Source: an uncultured Ruminococcus sp.
Lineage (GTDB): Bacteria; Bacillota; Clostridia; Oscillospirales; Ruminococcaceae
Assembly (NCBI GenBank): GCA_902464115.1
Contig: CABQIF010000049.1
Coordinates: 1-13,982, forward strand
Direction of reading: 5' to 3'
DNA length: 13,982 nucleotides
Position 1 is the first letter of the stretch. Each line of letters starts with the position of its first letter. Of this stretch, positions 13,847-13,982 are shown one piece after another. Below the pieces are notes generated by a model. That model was not told where the DNA came from, made no database searches, and saw only the letters and a list, made by a program, of their open reading frames with translations. Made by a program: the position numbers and the translations under genes.

Positions 13847-13982
13847 GCAAAAAAACATCTATGATGGTAATTGTCATTCTATTTGCAATTAGTTTGCTTT
13901 GCAGATGGCTGTTCGTTCCCGTACAAGCGATAGAACTGTTTCAGAATGGATCGGTTGATTGGGTAGAGCAATTAGACCCAGA
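13843..13982 (+). CDS. spoIIIAE: Stage III sporulation protein AE (3' end outside window)
   Basis: Only the first 46 codons are present. ATG 13843 overlaps the spoIIIAD stop, with GGGAG (13831-13835) 7 bases upstream. The peptide begins MSKKTSMM, then a hydrophobic stretch (7-20) and a likely signal-peptidase site near PVQA (26-29), as expected for SpoIIIAE, a polytopic channel protein with an N-terminal signal sequence. Identification rests on this start and on the position after spoIIIAD. Confidence 0.85.
   Translation, partial: MSKKTSMMVIVILFAISLLCRWLFVPVQAIELFQNGSVDWVEQLDP

Overview
The window looks like chromosomal DNA of an anaerobic, spore-forming, fibre- or starch-degrading clostridium of the Ruminococcus/Oscillospiraceae kind. 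Three things point there: a secreted protein ending in a type I dockerin (cellulosome or amylosome attachment), the start of the spoIIIA engulfment operon, and a soluble fumarate-reductase-like redox operon rich in iron-sulfur clusters. The genus is an inference from gene content; nothing seen fixes the species. No tRNA, rRNA, CRISPR array, insertion sequence or prophage gene was seen.

Layout. (1) 1-4063, plus strand: a tight four-gene redox operon whose first gene is cut by the window edge. It encodes an AsrA/sulfhydrogenase-beta-like protein with two 4Fe-4S clusters, a PyrK/AsrB/HydG-like FAD/NAD(P) reductase with a 2Fe-2S cluster, an SdhB/FrdB-like iron-sulfur protein and an FrdA-like flavoprotein. 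Together they suggest a soluble route from NAD(P)H through Fe-S centres to fumarate or a related acceptor, with no membrane anchor gene in view. A hairpin terminator follows. (2) 4186-5598: a sodium:alanine symporter family permease. (3) 5696-6854: a tiny Cys-rich DUF6472-type gene facing a type I mannose-6-phosphate isomerase (manA) with one base between their stop codons. Each gene's best terminator lies within or beyond the other. (4) 6877-7176, minus strand: a broken uridine-kinase-like gene lacking its P-loop half, just upstream of manA.

(5) 7174-7249: a symmetric divergent promoter pair, both with 17-bp spacers. The plus-strand copy is a perfect TTGACA/TATAAT consensus. The minus copy reads through the kinase remnant to manA, and the plus copy reads into the large secreted gene. 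(6) 7281-9791: a secreted DUF4874/DUF4832 protein with a beta-rich carbohydrate-binding-like region, an Ig-like region and a dockerin. (7) 9892-11798: a good sigma-A-type promoter, inorganic pyrophosphatase (ppa), a divergent PRPP synthetase and a strong terminator. (8) 11850-13982: spoIIIAA, AB, AC, AD and the first codons of AE, mostly overlapping, which build the mother-cell side of the SpoIIIA-SpoIIQ channel during sporulation.

The best candidates for something undescribed are the four-subunit anchorless fumarate-reductase-like complex, whose FrdA lacks the covalent-FAD histidine; the dockerin-tagged DUF4832 protein; the symmetric divergent promoter; and the interlocked convergent terminators around DUF6472/manA.
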